From Novosphingobium rosa NBRC 15208 (GTDB taxonomy: Bacteria; Pseudomonadota; Alphaproteobacteria; Sphingomonadales; Sphingomonadaceae), in assembly GCF_001598555.1 (NCBI RefSeq), contig NZ_BCZE01000044.1, forward strand, positions 1 to 64,000: a stretch of 64,000 nt of DNA, written 5' to 3'. Position 1 is the stretch's first letter. The number at the start of each line of letters is the position of its first letter. This document shows, in pieces, positions 51,022 to 59,195 of this stretch. Position numbers and translations under genes: made by a program. The notes under the pieces are model-generated. The model saw only the letters and a program-made list of their open reading frames with translations. It was not told the DNA's origin and did no database searches.

Positions 51022-51417
51022 TCAGCGCAAGGCGGCCAGGATTGCGGCTGTGTCGCCGTAAACGGGGTGGATCAGCTTGATCTTGCCGCCCGACACCTGT
51101 GAGGCTTCGGCCAGCGGAAAGGACACCGATTTACCGGTGGCGCGGACCTCGACAGCAAAAGTGCCATAGGCGATTACCCATTCGCCATCGGTGGCGAAGA
51201 CATCGGGGGTGAAAGAGAAGGCGCTGTAGGTTTCCATCACCTGAAGCAAAGCGCCGCGAATGGCCTCCCGGCCGGTGAAACGGCCACCATAGGGCAGGGA
51301 ATCGGCTTCCAGCAGCACGCCATCCTCGGCGAAAAAGTCGAGAAACCCCTCAAGGTCTCCCCGCTCGAGCATGGCGGCATAGGCGGCCTTGACCGTATCG
51401 ACAGGACTTGTGTCCAT
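51022..51417 (-). CDS. SnoaL/NTF2-like fold protein
   Basis: 131-residue NTF2-fold protein (VDTVKAAYAAMLERGDLEGFLDFFAEDGVLLEA pattern, split here over helices and strand; only the first residues are cited). The family includes delta5-3-ketosteroid isomerase, polyketide cyclases and dehydratases. ATG 51417 is chosen because the residues upstream in the open frame are unlike the fold. In the Rieske operon, after the hairpin at 51546-51574. A ketosteroid-isomerase-like role is possible but the key Tyr/Asp pair cannot be placed with confidence. Confidence 0.82.
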   Translation of the reverse strand: MDTSPVDTVKAAYAAMLERGDLEGFLDFFAEDGVLLEADSLPYGGRFTGREAIRGALLQVMETYSAFSFTPDVFATDGEWVIAYGTFAVEVRATGKSVSFPLAEASQVSGGKIKLIHPVYGDTAAILAALR

Positions 51418-51545
51418 GGTCCCAATTCTCCCGAAACTGTGCGGCGATGCTGGCGCGCCGTTCTCTGGATAACCAAGCGCAATCGGCGCCGGCTGGCTAG
51501 GAACATCGTGTTTTTCTGCGTGGTTAGACAAGTCTCGATGCCGCG

Positions 51546-51574
51546 CCGGCCCGATCACGGCATGATCGGGCCGG
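51546..51574 (-). terminator. Hairpin between Rieske and SnoaL-like genes
   Basis: Perfect 12-bp stem (51546-51557 with 51563-51574) and five-base loop, 29 bp past the Rieske stop. No U tract follows on the minus strand, so it may act as an mRNA-stabilising or attenuating stem within the operon instead of a full terminator. Confidence 0.55.
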
Positions 51575-51602
51575 TATCGCTGGCTGGATCATGGGGGAGG
51601 GC

Positions 51603-53036
51603 TTAGCCCTCGATGCCCATGGTGCGCATATAGGCTTCGTGGAAATGCTTGACGCGGATTTCCTGCTCGATCGCCAGGATCGGCCGGGCGACCGCCGGAT
51701 CCGCCGCTTTCATGCCCTTGTGCACTTCCTCCATGTTTTCCATGTCCTCGTCCATGATATAGCCGACATGGCCGGTGGCGGGATAGTCGCGGCCCTTTTC
51801 ATGGAAATCGATATGGACGGTTTCGGGCACGGCGGGGCGCGGCGCATCTTTCGCCAGCGGGCGCAGCCAGCGGATTTCCATCACGCATTCGTCAGCGCTG
51901 TCACCCAGCGGGGTGAAATTGTACCACCATGACAGGCCTTCGCCCCACCACGGGAAAAAGGCCGGATAGGCGTACCACTGATGCATATCGACCAGATAGG
52001 AGACGCTGCGCCCCGTGAAATCGACGCCATTCTGTTCGCGGTGAACCTCGATGGTCTTCTCGGCGGCATAGGCGCGCGCTTCGGCCACGGTTTCACCTAC
52101 GCCTTCCGGCGGGAAGGGCAGCATATAGGTGTTGCAGAACAATTCCAGCGAGACGCGTGGCGACACCTCATCCTTCACCCAGCCATCGGGGATCAGGGCG
52201 GGCGTGATCAACCGGCTGACCGAGGCCTTGCCATCGTCCCAACAGTCGGTCTGGGTGTAGGTCGAGCCGAAGATCGGCATGCCGCTGGGATGGGTGGTGA
52301 GCACATGATAGCCTTCCAGAAAGGCTTCCAGACCGGATTTCCAGTTGATCTTGACCTTCTTCTTGATACGGATCGCGGTGTATCGGTCTTCCTGCGGGCA
52401 GTCGGAGAAATGTTCGGGCATCACACCAAGAGCATCGCTCAGAGGACCAGCATTGAGATCGGGATTGATGAAGACGTTGCCGCCCCAGCTGGCGCATTGG
52501 ACCGGTCGGAGGCTGAAGAGTTCGGGCGTGGCATTGGGGAATTCTTCCTCGCGCGGCACCCACACCAGCTTGCCCTTGAGGTCATAGCTCCAGGCGTGAA
52601 ACGGGCATTGCACCATATCACCTGATTCCGGCTTCTCTCCGCACAGGCGGCGAGCGCGGTGGCGGCAGCTGTTCCAGAAGGCCGAAAACTCGTTCTCGCC
52701 CGAATGGATCACCAGGAAGGACAGCGGGCCGACGTCATAGGCGACGCGATCACCGATGTTGGGAATATCTTCCGCGCGACAGGCCACTTGCCAGGTTTTG
52801 GTCCAGATTTTGTCGATCTCTTCCGGGACATAAGCGGGATCGATGTAATATTTGTAGGGCAGCGGCTTGTTGTTGGGCCGGTGCGTGCCGCGATCGGCAG
52901 CGGTCTTGGGGATTTCCTCGCCAGCGCGGCGGATGTATTCCACATAGGGCGGCATATCGTCAAACTGCGTGCCAAGCGCGGCACGGACGTAGCTCTTGTT
53001 GCCATATTTGGTGATGTCGATGGTTGTGTCGCTCAT
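51603..53036 (-). CDS. Rieske non-haem iron oxygenase, alpha subunit
   Basis: 477-residue oxygenase. Rieske ligands Cys124-x-His126 and Cys144-x-x-His147 are followed by a mononuclear iron site with His244 and His249 in EGYHVLTTH; Glu241 stands where most members have the bridging Asp. ATG 53036 is supported by AAAGG eight bases upstream; seven codons further upstream is another ATG. The length exceeds KshA-type steroid 9-hydroxylases (~390). It hydroxylates or O-demethylates a ring substrate using electrons from a reductase not present here. It lies between two SnoaL-like genes in a leftward operon, behind a palindrome at 53057-53072. Confidence 0.93.
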   Translation of the reverse strand: MSDTTIDITKYGNKSYVRAALGTQFDDMPPYVEYIRRAGEEIPKTAADRGTHRPNNKPLPYKYYIDPAYVPEEIDKIWTKTWQVACRAEDIPNIGDRVAYDVGPLSFLVIHSGENEFSAFWNSCRHRARRLCGEKPESGDMVQCPFHAWSYDLKGKLVWVPREEEFPNATPELFSLRPVQCASWGGNVFINPDLNAGPLSDALGVMPEHFSDCPQEDRYTAIRIKKKVKINWKSGLEAFLEGYHVLTTHPSGMPIFGSTYTQTDCWDDGKASVSRLITPALIPDGWVKDEVSPRVSLELFCNTYMLPFPPEGVGETVAEARAYAAEKTIEVHREQNGVDFTGRSVSYLVDMHQWYAYPAFFPWWGEGLSWWYNFTPLGDSADECVMEIRWLRPLAKDAPRPAVPETVHIDFHEKGRDYPATGHVGYIMDEDMENMEEVHKGMKAADPAVARPILAIEQEIRVKHFHEAYMRTMGIEG

Positions 53037-53056
53037 GGGAACACCTTTTTCTTTCA

Positions 53057-53072
53057 CTTACAGTGCTGTAAG
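53057..53072. promoter_or_regulatory. Perfect palindrome upstream of the Rieske gene
   Basis: CTTACAG-TG-CTGTAAG, 7-bp arms, ends 21 bases before the Rieske start codon. Size and symmetry fit an operator for a homodimeric regulator (TetR, GntR or LysR type). No second copy was seen by eye. Confidence 0.5.
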
Positions 53073-53206
53073 GGAGCATGAAGCCGTTTGGCGCCTCTCC
53101 CGCGCCGGCAGCAGCAGATTACCATCGGGCACGCCGCCTTGAGAAGGCCGGGCTTGTCCCTGCAGGATGGTCCACATGTCTGCAGATGACATGAAATCCA
53201 ACAACA

Positions 53207-53686
53207 TCATCCTGGGACATGGGCGACCCGCAGACGGGTCAAGCGCAGCGTGGCGATCTTCCATTGCCCCGCCACCTTCCGATAGGTTTCGTGATAATGA
53301 CCATAGCCATGGATCTCGGCCACCGGCGAGTCGGGCGGGAGAGTGAGCCGGTCGGCCATGGGCCAGATCGCCGAGGCGGTGTCGGGCCCGGTCACGGTGA
53401 TTTCGGGCATGAAGCCCTGATGCACTGAGCGCAGAGGCGTGAGGCCAGCGCTGATATAGGCAATGATCGCGGCGCGGCCTTGCAGCAGATGCTCGCCTTC
53501 CGCCTGCGCTGCGCCGGATGGCGGAGGCGTGGCGGGATCGGTCATGGCCTGGGTGTAATCGCAGAAAGCGTCTTCGCAGAAGACGTCCGCCAGCAGATTC
53601 CAATCCTTGGTGTCCATGGCCCGAAAATACCGGGCCTTCAGCAGGCGTATGGCTTCAGTGGCAAGCAAATCATCAAGCGCGGTCAT
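53207..53686 (-). CDS. SnoaL_4-like (NTF2-fold) protein
   Basis: 159-residue NTF2-fold protein. LKARYFRAMDTKDW and the following acidic FCEDAFCDYT are typical of SnoaL_4 proteins, which cluster with aromatic and steroid degradation genes as putative isomerases, hydratases or dehydratases. C-terminal WKIATLRLTRLRV forms the last strands. Upstream of the Rieske gene by 170 bp and divergent from LysR across 188 bp. The fold is shared with dioxygenase beta subunits, but the sequence pattern is SnoaL, not Ring_hydroxyl_B. Confidence 0.85.
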   Translation of the reverse strand: MTALDDLLATEAIRLLKARYFRAMDTKDWNLLADVFCEDAFCDYTQAMTDPATPPPSGAAQAEGEHLLQGRAAIIAYISAGLTPLRSVHQGFMPEITVTGPDTASAIWPMADRLTLPPDSPVAEIHGYGHYHETYRKVAGQWKIATLRLTRLRVAHVPG

Positions 53687-53874
53687 GTCTGGGCCTTCGG
53701 TGTGGTCGATGAAGGGGGCATGTCACGCCTGGTGCCGCCGTTTGGGAAGCGGTTTGCGAGGCTGAACAGGATATCTCCACTGCGGGCAAGCCTGATCGCG
53801 GCAGCAGTCATCGGTGATCGGCTCTGGCCGCTGAATCGCTTGCCAAGCATGGATCGTGCCCCGATACCCAGGCC
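53687..53874. promoter_or_regulatory. Divergent region between SnoaL_4 and LysR genes
   Basis: 188 bp shared upstream region. LysR genes are commonly divergent from a target, so the leftward Rieske operon is the likely target. No clear T-N11-A box was resolved by eye. Confidence 0.4.
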
Positions 53875-54798
53875 ATGGTCGATCGCCTTCCCTCGCTGCG
53901 CGGCATAGAAACTTTCGTCTGCGTGGCAGAACTGCTGAACCTGCGCCTGGCCTCGGAACGGTTGCATGTGACGGTTTCCGCGATCAGCCACCGCATCCAT
54001 GTGCTGGAGGAAGAGCTGGGCATCTTGCTCTTCCATCGCGGTGGCCGCCATTTGCGCCTGAGCGCGGAGGGTGAGGCCTTTCTCAATGATTTGCGGCCCG
54101 GCATAGCACTGATGAATGAGGCAACCGCACGCGCGCGCAGCATTGTGGCACGGCCAGTGCTACGCGTTACGGCGCCTGCGCAGTTTCATGATCAGTGGCT
54201 GTTGCCGCATCTGGATGATTTTCTCGCGCTGAATCCCGGCGTGCGTGTGGAATTGCTCAGCATCGGTCGACGGCGCTCCGCCGCGACGGATGTCAGCGTG
54301 CTGCCGCTGACCTCCGCACTGCTAAGGGACGGCGCCGAGCCGCTGATCGAAAGCGCCATCACGCCGATGTGCAGCCCGGCTTTTCTCGCCGCCCATCCGA
54401 TCAGCGCTCCCGGAGATCTGCTGGCCCTGCCGCTGATTGATACCGTGCCCTCGATGAACGGCTGGCGCGACTGGTTCGCGTCGGTGGGCATCGATGAAGA
54501 GGTGCCGCCGCTGGCGGTCGGTGTCGACCATCAGATCCTGCTCTGCGGCGCGGCGATGCGGGGGCTGGGGGTCACGCTCGGGATCAGGGCGCTGGTGGCC
54601 GATCTTGTGGCGCAAGGGCTGCTGGTGGAACCCCTGCCCATCGCCAGTGGCTACACGATCGGCTTTGGCACGGTGGTCAATGAGAGCGGCCAGCTGCGCC
54701 TGGCCCGCAGCTTTGTTCGCTGGCTCCAGGAGACCTTTCGAAATTCTTCAACGGTCTCGCAAAATTCTGGAACATCGGCCGGGGATGAAACCGGTTAG
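53875..54798 (+). CDS. LysR family transcriptional regulator
   Basis: 307-residue LTTR. N-terminal winged HTH (SLRGIETFVCVAELLNLRLA, then HVTVSAISHRIHVLEEELG) and a C-terminal periplasmic-binding-like effector domain, with GMRGLGVT-type segment (AAMRGLGVTLG) before the end. It is divergent from the SnoaL_4/Rieske operon and 33 bp upstream of the DUF2889 gene, so it may regulate both directions. ATG 53875 has only a short AGG nearby. Confidence 0.92.
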   Translation: MVDRLPSLRGIETFVCVAELLNLRLASERLHVTVSAISHRIHVLEEELGILLFHRGGRHLRLSAEGEAFLNDLRPGIALMNEATARARSIVARPVLRVTAPAQFHDQWLLPHLDDFLALNPGVRVELLSIGRRRSAATDVSVLPLTSALLRDGAEPLIESAITPMCSPAFLAAHPISAPGDLLALPLIDTVPSMNGWRDWFASVGIDEEVPPLAVGVDHQILLCGAAMRGLGVTLGIRALVADLVAQGLLVEPLPIASGYTIGFGTVVNESGQLRLARSFVRWLQETFRNSSTVSQNSGTSAGDETG

Positions 54799-54831
54799 GC
54801 GGCACAATTGGTTCCATTTGCGGAGAATGCC

Positions 54832-55857
54832 ATGACCACCGCGCTCGCGGTTGCGCTGAATGCCACGCCGCCCAGCCAGCCCGCACGCCGCCCGATGTCC
54901 TTGCGCCGCACCAGCTCGCTTCAGACCCACTGGCCGGAGGGCGCCGCCAACCCCATGGTGATGGCCGGGCGCGCGCGCGATTGTGTGACCCGGCATGACG
55001 GCAGCAACCGGATCGTGGAATCCGAATGGCTGGAAGCGCGCTTCGACAAGGCCAAGCGGCTGGCCGGCCTGCGCGCTGGCCGGCGCAGCGATGGTCTGGC
55101 CGACTTTACCGGTCTTGCCCCTGGGGGGCCGATGCGCAAGGCCATGGCCACCGCCATGCCGGAGGAGGGTGCGCGGGCGACATTGCTGCACCGCATGCTT
55201 GACGACATGGCGGGCGCCACCTTCATGGCCAGCGCCGCCTGGTACGCCTGGCCGGGCGGCACTGAGGGCTACCATGTCGCCTCGCAAACCGAATCCTTTG
55301 AGCACCGGCAGGTGGAGGGGGTTTGCATCAGCTATTTTGCGGACTCCTATGCGCTCACCCCTGAAGGCACGGTCAATGACCCGGTGGCGGATCACCCGAG
55401 GGCGCCCCCCGCGCTGCCGGATGCCGACAGGCTGGGCTGGCACGATCTGGCTCCCACCGCTCCGCAAAATCAGTGGCGCCTGCGCCGGACCGATCTGTGG
55501 CAGGATGATGACGGCTTCCAGTGCAGCGCATGGTTTCAGGACAGCGCCAGCCTGCCCGGCACGCTGGATCAGCGGATCATTTTCCACGAGTATGCCCTGA
55601 ACGCTCGTTTCGCGCCGGACACGCTGGCCCTGCTCGATATCGCTGTCGACGCCCGTGTCCTGCCCTTTTCCACCTGCCGTGCCGCCCCGGCGACGGCGCG
55701 CAAGCTGATCGGGATCGAGGCGCGGGATTTACGCCTGCAGGTGCCGCGCCTGCTGGCTGGCGCTGCTGGCTGCACCCATCTCAACGATATGCTCCGCTCC
55801 ATTCAGGACATTGAGGGCATGCGCGATAGGCTCTGTGCCGAGATGGCCGCCGGATAA
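54832..55857 (+). CDS. DUF2889 family protein
   Basis: 341-residue protein with the DUF2889 pattern: early LRRTSSLQTHWPEG, central YHVASQTESFEHR and GVCISYFAD, and a C-terminal AGAAGCTHLNDMLRS with conserved Cys-Thr-His. Function of the family is not established; it is often found in steroid and aromatic clusters of sphingomonads and actinobacteria. No membrane segment or signal peptide. ATG 54832 has GGAG seven bases upstream and is preferred over an in-frame ATG eight codons earlier. Precedes the second two-subunit acyl-CoA dehydrogenase. Confidence 0.85.
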   Translation: MTTALAVALNATPPSQPARRPMSLRRTSSLQTHWPEGAANPMVMAGRARDCVTRHDGSNRIVESEWLEARFDKAKRLAGLRAGRRSDGLADFTGLAPGGPMRKAMATAMPEEGARATLLHRMLDDMAGATFMASAAWYAWPGGTEGYHVASQTESFEHRQVEGVCISYFADSYALTPEGTVNDPVADHPRAPPALPDADRLGWHDLAPTAPQNQWRLRRTDLWQDDDGFQCSAWFQDSASLPGTLDQRIIFHEYALNARFAPDTLALLDIAVDARVLPFSTCRAAPATARKLIGIEARDLRLQVPRLLAGAAGCTHLNDMLRSIQDIEGMRDRLCAEMAAG

Positions 55858-55980
55858 ACGCAATCCTTCCTGTGCAGACTAGCCCCTCTGCATGTCTGGC
55901 CTACCCGGTGCCGCTATGAGGTGAGGAGACAGATGGCGCGGCGCCTTGCATTGCGCCGATGCGAAAGACGAGGGTTTGGC

Positions 55981-57135
55981 GTGAGGCTGACAGTCGAAAA
56001 TTATCCTCCAGGAACAATACCACCGCATGCCGAGGCCTTGCGGGCCCCCGTCAAGGCCTTCATCGCCGAGCAGCTGGCGGGCAGCCCCGCGCATCTGCGG
56101 GCGCGCAGCTGGTCTGGCTTTGATGCTGGCTTCAGCAAGGCGCTGGCGGCGCGCGGCTGGGTAGGGGTGGGGATTCCCAAACAGTATGGCGGGGCCGGGC
56201 TCGATCCGTTCAGCCGTTTCGTGCTGGTCGAGGAATTGCTGGCCGCAGGGGCGCCGGTGGCTGCGCATTGGTTCGCCGACCGGCAAAGCGCCCCCCTGAT
56301 CCTGCATTACGGCAGCGAGGCGCAGCGCACCAGCTTCTTGCCGCGCATCTGCCGGGGCGAGCTGTTCTTCTGCATCGGCATGAGCGAGCCCAATTCGGGA
56401 TCGGACCTGGCCAGCGTGCGCAGCCGCGCGGAACGGGTGCCTGGCGGATGGAAGCTCAACGGGCAGAAGATCTGGACGACCTATGCCCATAAGTCGCATT
56501 ACATGATCGCGCTGATCCGCACTTCCGGCACCTCGGAGGACCGGCAGCAGGGGCTGTCACAATTCCTGGTCGATCTGTCGCTGCCGGGTGTGACGGTCAA
56601 TCCCATCAAACTGGGCACCGGCGACAGCGATTTCAACGAGGTCTTCTTCGAGGATGTGATCCTGCCGGAGGATGCGCTGGTCGGGACAGAGGGCAATGGC
56701 TGGCAACAGGTCAATGCCGAACTGGCCTTCGAGCGCAGCGGGCCGGAGCGGATCTATTCCAGCCTGGTGCTGCTCGACCTCTGGGCAAGCTTGCTGGGCG
56801 GTGATCCTACCCCGGATGAGGCGGCGCGACTGGGCCGCATGCTGGCGCGGCTGGCCCCCTTGCGCGCCATGTCGGTGGCGATGACCGGGCTGTTGGCGGC
56901 GGGCCAGTCGCCCCTGACCGAGGCGGCGCTGTTCAAGGATGCGGGCACGGCGCTGGAGCAGCAGATCCCCGCCGAGATTGCCGATGCGATCGCGGCAAGG
57001 CCGGATCGCGCAGCGGATCCGGAACTGCTGCGCACTCTGGCCTATCTGATGCAGCTCAACCACGTCTTTTCGCTGCGTGGCGGAACCCGCGAAATCCTGC
57101 GCGGCATGATTGCAAGGGGGCTTGGCCTGCGATGA
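55981..57135 (+). CDS. Acyl-CoA dehydrogenase, alpha-type subunit (second pair)
   Basis: 384-residue acyl-CoA dehydrogenase. MSEPNSGSD, NGQKIWTTYAH and a C-terminal LRGGTREILRGMIARGLG are clear; base is probably Glu251 in AFERSG, since the MCAD position is not Glu. GTG 55981 has GAGGG seven bases upstream and gives a family-like N-terminus. An alternative ATG at 55933, with GAGGAG before it, would add a 16-residue arginine-rich leader. Overlaps the next acyl-CoA dehydrogenase by ATGA, the alpha/beta arrangement of steroid FadE enzymes. Confidence 0.9.
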   Translation: MRLTVENYPPGTIPPHAEALRAPVKAFIAEQLAGSPAHLRARSWSGFDAGFSKALAARGWVGVGIPKQYGGAGLDPFSRFVLVEELLAAGAPVAAHWFADRQSAPLILHYGSEAQRTSFLPRICRGELFFCIGMSEPNSGSDLASVRSRAERVPGGWKLNGQKIWTTYAHKSHYMIALIRTSGTSEDRQQGLSQFLVDLSLPGVTVNPIKLGTGDSDFNEVFFEDVILPEDALVGTEGNGWQQVNAELAFERSGPERIYSSLVLLDLWASLLGGDPTPDEAARLGRMLARLAPLRAMSVAMTGLLAAGQSPLTEAALFKDAGTALEQQIPAEIADAIAARPDRAADPELLRTLAYLMQLNHVFSLRGGTREILRGMIARGLGLR

Positions 57136-58121
57136 GTGACAACGCTGCTATGCAAGACGAGAACGCATTTCTGATCGACGCTTTCAGGCGCCAGCTGAGC
57201 GAAACGGTCACGCCCGCCCGCATCCGCGGCATCGAGCGTGGCGAGGGCGCGGATGCCCTGTGGAACGAGCTGTATGACACTGGCTTCCTCGATGCGCTGG
57301 TCCCCGAAGCTTCGGGCGGCGCGGGATTGACTCTGGCTCAGGCCTTTCCGCTGCTGATGGCGGCGGGTGAGCATGCGGTGCCGCTGCCTTTTGCCGAAAC
57401 CATGGTCGCGCGTGGCCTGCTGGTCAGGCATGGCGCCCCGGCGCCACAGCGGGCGGTGATTGTGCTGGGTGGCGATACGCAGCAGGTTCCCGGCGGCCGC
57501 TTTGCCACCCATGCGCTGGTCGAGCGCGATGGTGGCGGGATGCTGCTTAGGGTGACGGGCGATGATCTCGATGTGTTCGGCACGGGCGGTTGCTCCAGCC
57601 TCGATGAGGGCGAGGTGGTGGCGCGTGTCCCGCTTCCGGCGGGGGCCTGCCAACTGGCGGCGGCGGCTGTTGCTGCGGCGCTGATGGCCGGGGCGATGGG
57701 CCGGGTGTTGGACATGGCCTTGCGCTATGCGGGAGCGCGCCAGCAATTTGGTCGCGCTCTGGGCAAGTTCCAGGCGATCCAGCAGCAGCTGGCTGTGCTG
57801 GCCCAGGAGGTGATCACCGCCCAGGTCGCGGCTCGCAGCGCTTTTGTCGGCCAGGATTTCGATCCGGCGCGTGTCGCGGCGGCGAAATGCCGCGCCAATG
57901 AGGCTGCCGGGGCGGCCTGCAACATCGCTCACGCCATCCATGGCGCGATTGGCGCGACGCAGGAGTTCGATCTGCAGCTCTACACCCGCCGCCTCAAAGA
58001 ATGGCAGATCGCCTTTGGCTCTGAAACCTATTGGGCCGCCCGCTTGGGACGCCTGCGTCTGGCAGCACAGACCGCGACGAGCGCCGATTTCCTGCGCCAG
58101 CATCTCGCGCATGAGGAGTAA
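57132..58121 (+). CDS. Acyl-CoA dehydrogenase, beta subunit (second pair)
   Basis: 329-residue, shortened acyl-CoA dehydrogenase. The ARQQFGRALGKFQAIQQQ FAD helix and HAIHGAIGATQEFDLQLYTRRL region are kept, while the middle beta domain is reduced and the TEPGAGSD motif is missing, as in FadE29-type partners. Start overlaps the alpha stop. Followed three bases later by the MaoC dehydratase, an order like the mycobacterial igr operon (fadE28-fadE29-chsH). Confidence 0.9.
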   Translation: MSDNAAMQDENAFLIDAFRRQLSETVTPARIRGIERGEGADALWNELYDTGFLDALVPEASGGAGLTLAQAFPLLMAAGEHAVPLPFAETMVARGLLVRHGAPAPQRAVIVLGGDTQQVPGGRFATHALVERDGGGMLLRVTGDDLDVFGTGGCSSLDEGEVVARVPLPAGACQLAAAAVAAALMAGAMGRVLDMALRYAGARQQFGRALGKFQAIQQQLAVLAQEVITAQVAARSAFVGQDFDPARVAAAKCRANEAAGAACNIAHAIHGAIGATQEFDLQLYTRRLKEWQIAFGSETYWAARLGRLRLAAQTATSADFLRQHLAHEE

Positions 58122-58124
58122 TGC

Positions 58125-59195
58125 ATGACAGCCTATCCATCGCTGGTCTGGGAAGAGGTCGAGGAAGGGGCGGTGTTGCCCGGTTTCGACTATGAGCTGA
58201 GCCTGCTGCGTCTGGTCGCCTTCGTCCGCGCGACGGGGCTCTATGATTATGTGCACCACGATTCCCACTATGCGCAGGCCGTCGGGGCGAAGGATGCCTT
58301 CATCTCGACCACCCAGGTCGGCGGCCTCTTCACCCGGTTGATCACCGACTGGTCCGGCCCCGCCACGCTGCTGCGCCGGATCGTGTTCAGCATGACAGCG
58401 CAATGCCTGCGCGGTGACATGCTTGCCGTCAGCGGCAAGGTCAGCCGCAAGCATCGCGGTGCGGATGGCAGCTATCTGGTGGATATCGCGCTGAACATCG
58501 CGTTGCCGGAGGTGGCCAGCGCGGCGGCGGCCACGGCCACGGTGGAGATGCCCTCTTCGTCCGGGCGCATGCCTGCCCCGGCGCGGGAACGCTCCGCCGA
58601 AGAGATGATCGCCCCGAATGAGGATATGCCCGATTTTGCGCGTGCGATGATCGGCCAGATGCGCGAGGGGAACTGGGAGCCGCGCGCGCCCTTGCTGGCC
58701 AGCGATGTGCATCTGTGGTGCGAAGCGCTGGAGGACTGGAACCCGCTCTACTGGGATGAGGCTTATGCTGCGCAATCGCCTTTCGGCACCATCGTCTCGC
58801 CGCCGGTGGGCCTGTTCTATGGCGCGGACAGCGCGCTGAACGTTGGCCTGGGCTGCCGTAAGCCGGGGGCTGACGTGCCCGAACCGGTCTTGCGCAACCT
58901 GCATGGCATGGCCTTGATGAGCGCGCTGCGCCCTGGGATCATCAAGGGCGGTGTGCCCTTTCCCCCGCCCGATTGCCCGGAGGCGGTGGTTACCCAAGCG
59001 GTCTATAATTTCTATACGCCGCTGCGTGTCGGCGACACGTTGCGCACCGAACAGCGCCTGGTGACCTGTAGCCCCCGGCGCAAGACAAGGCTGGGCGAGG
59101 GCTATTTCGTGACGGGGGAAAACACCCTGCTCAACCAGCGCGGGGAACTGGTGCGGACCGCCTCGCTCAGCCTGTTCTGCTACAGCGCGGCCTGA
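58125..59195 (+). CDS. MaoC-like enoyl-CoA hydratase, double hot-dog
   Basis: 356-residue protein with two hot-dog folds. The N-terminal half has YDYVHHDSHYAQAVGAKDAF, the MaoC D-x4-H-type hydratase motif, and TTQVGGLF; the C-terminal half starts LEDWNPLYWDEAYA and resembles the FAS1 dehydratase N-terminal domain. It probably hydrates the bulky enoyl-CoA made by the adjacent acyl-CoA dehydrogenase pair, the job of ChsH1-ChsH2 in cholesterol degradation, here combined in one chain and without a DUF35 part. Its last 16 bases overlap the convergent esterase gene. Confidence 0.9.
   Translation: MTAYPSLVWEEVEEGAVLPGFDYELSLLRLVAFVRATGLYDYVHHDSHYAQAVGAKDAFISTTQVGGLFTRLITDWSGPATLLRRIVFSMTAQCLRGDMLAVSGKVSRKHRGADGSYLVDIALNIALPEVASAAAATATVEMPSSSGRMPAPARERSAEEMIAPNEDMPDFARAMIGQMREGNWEPRAPLLASDVHLWCEALEDWNPLYWDEAYAAQSPFGTIVSPPVGLFYGADSALNVGLGCRKPGADVPEPVLRNLHGMALMSALRPGIIKGGVPFPPPDCPEAVVTQAVYNFYTPLRVGDTLRTEQRLVTCSPRRKTRLGEGYFVTGENTLLNQRGELVRTASLSLFCYSAA

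Noticed and set aside
53207..53686. SnoaL_4-like protein as the beta subunit of the Rieske oxygenase
   Set aside because: Same fold, but the N-terminal LKARYFRAMDTKDW pattern is SnoaL; it is also upstream with a 170 bp gap instead of the tight alpha-beta spacing.
54798..54809. GGCGGCACAATT shared with 62145-62156
   Set aside because: A 12-mer shared twice in 64 kb is expected by chance, and the two contexts differ.
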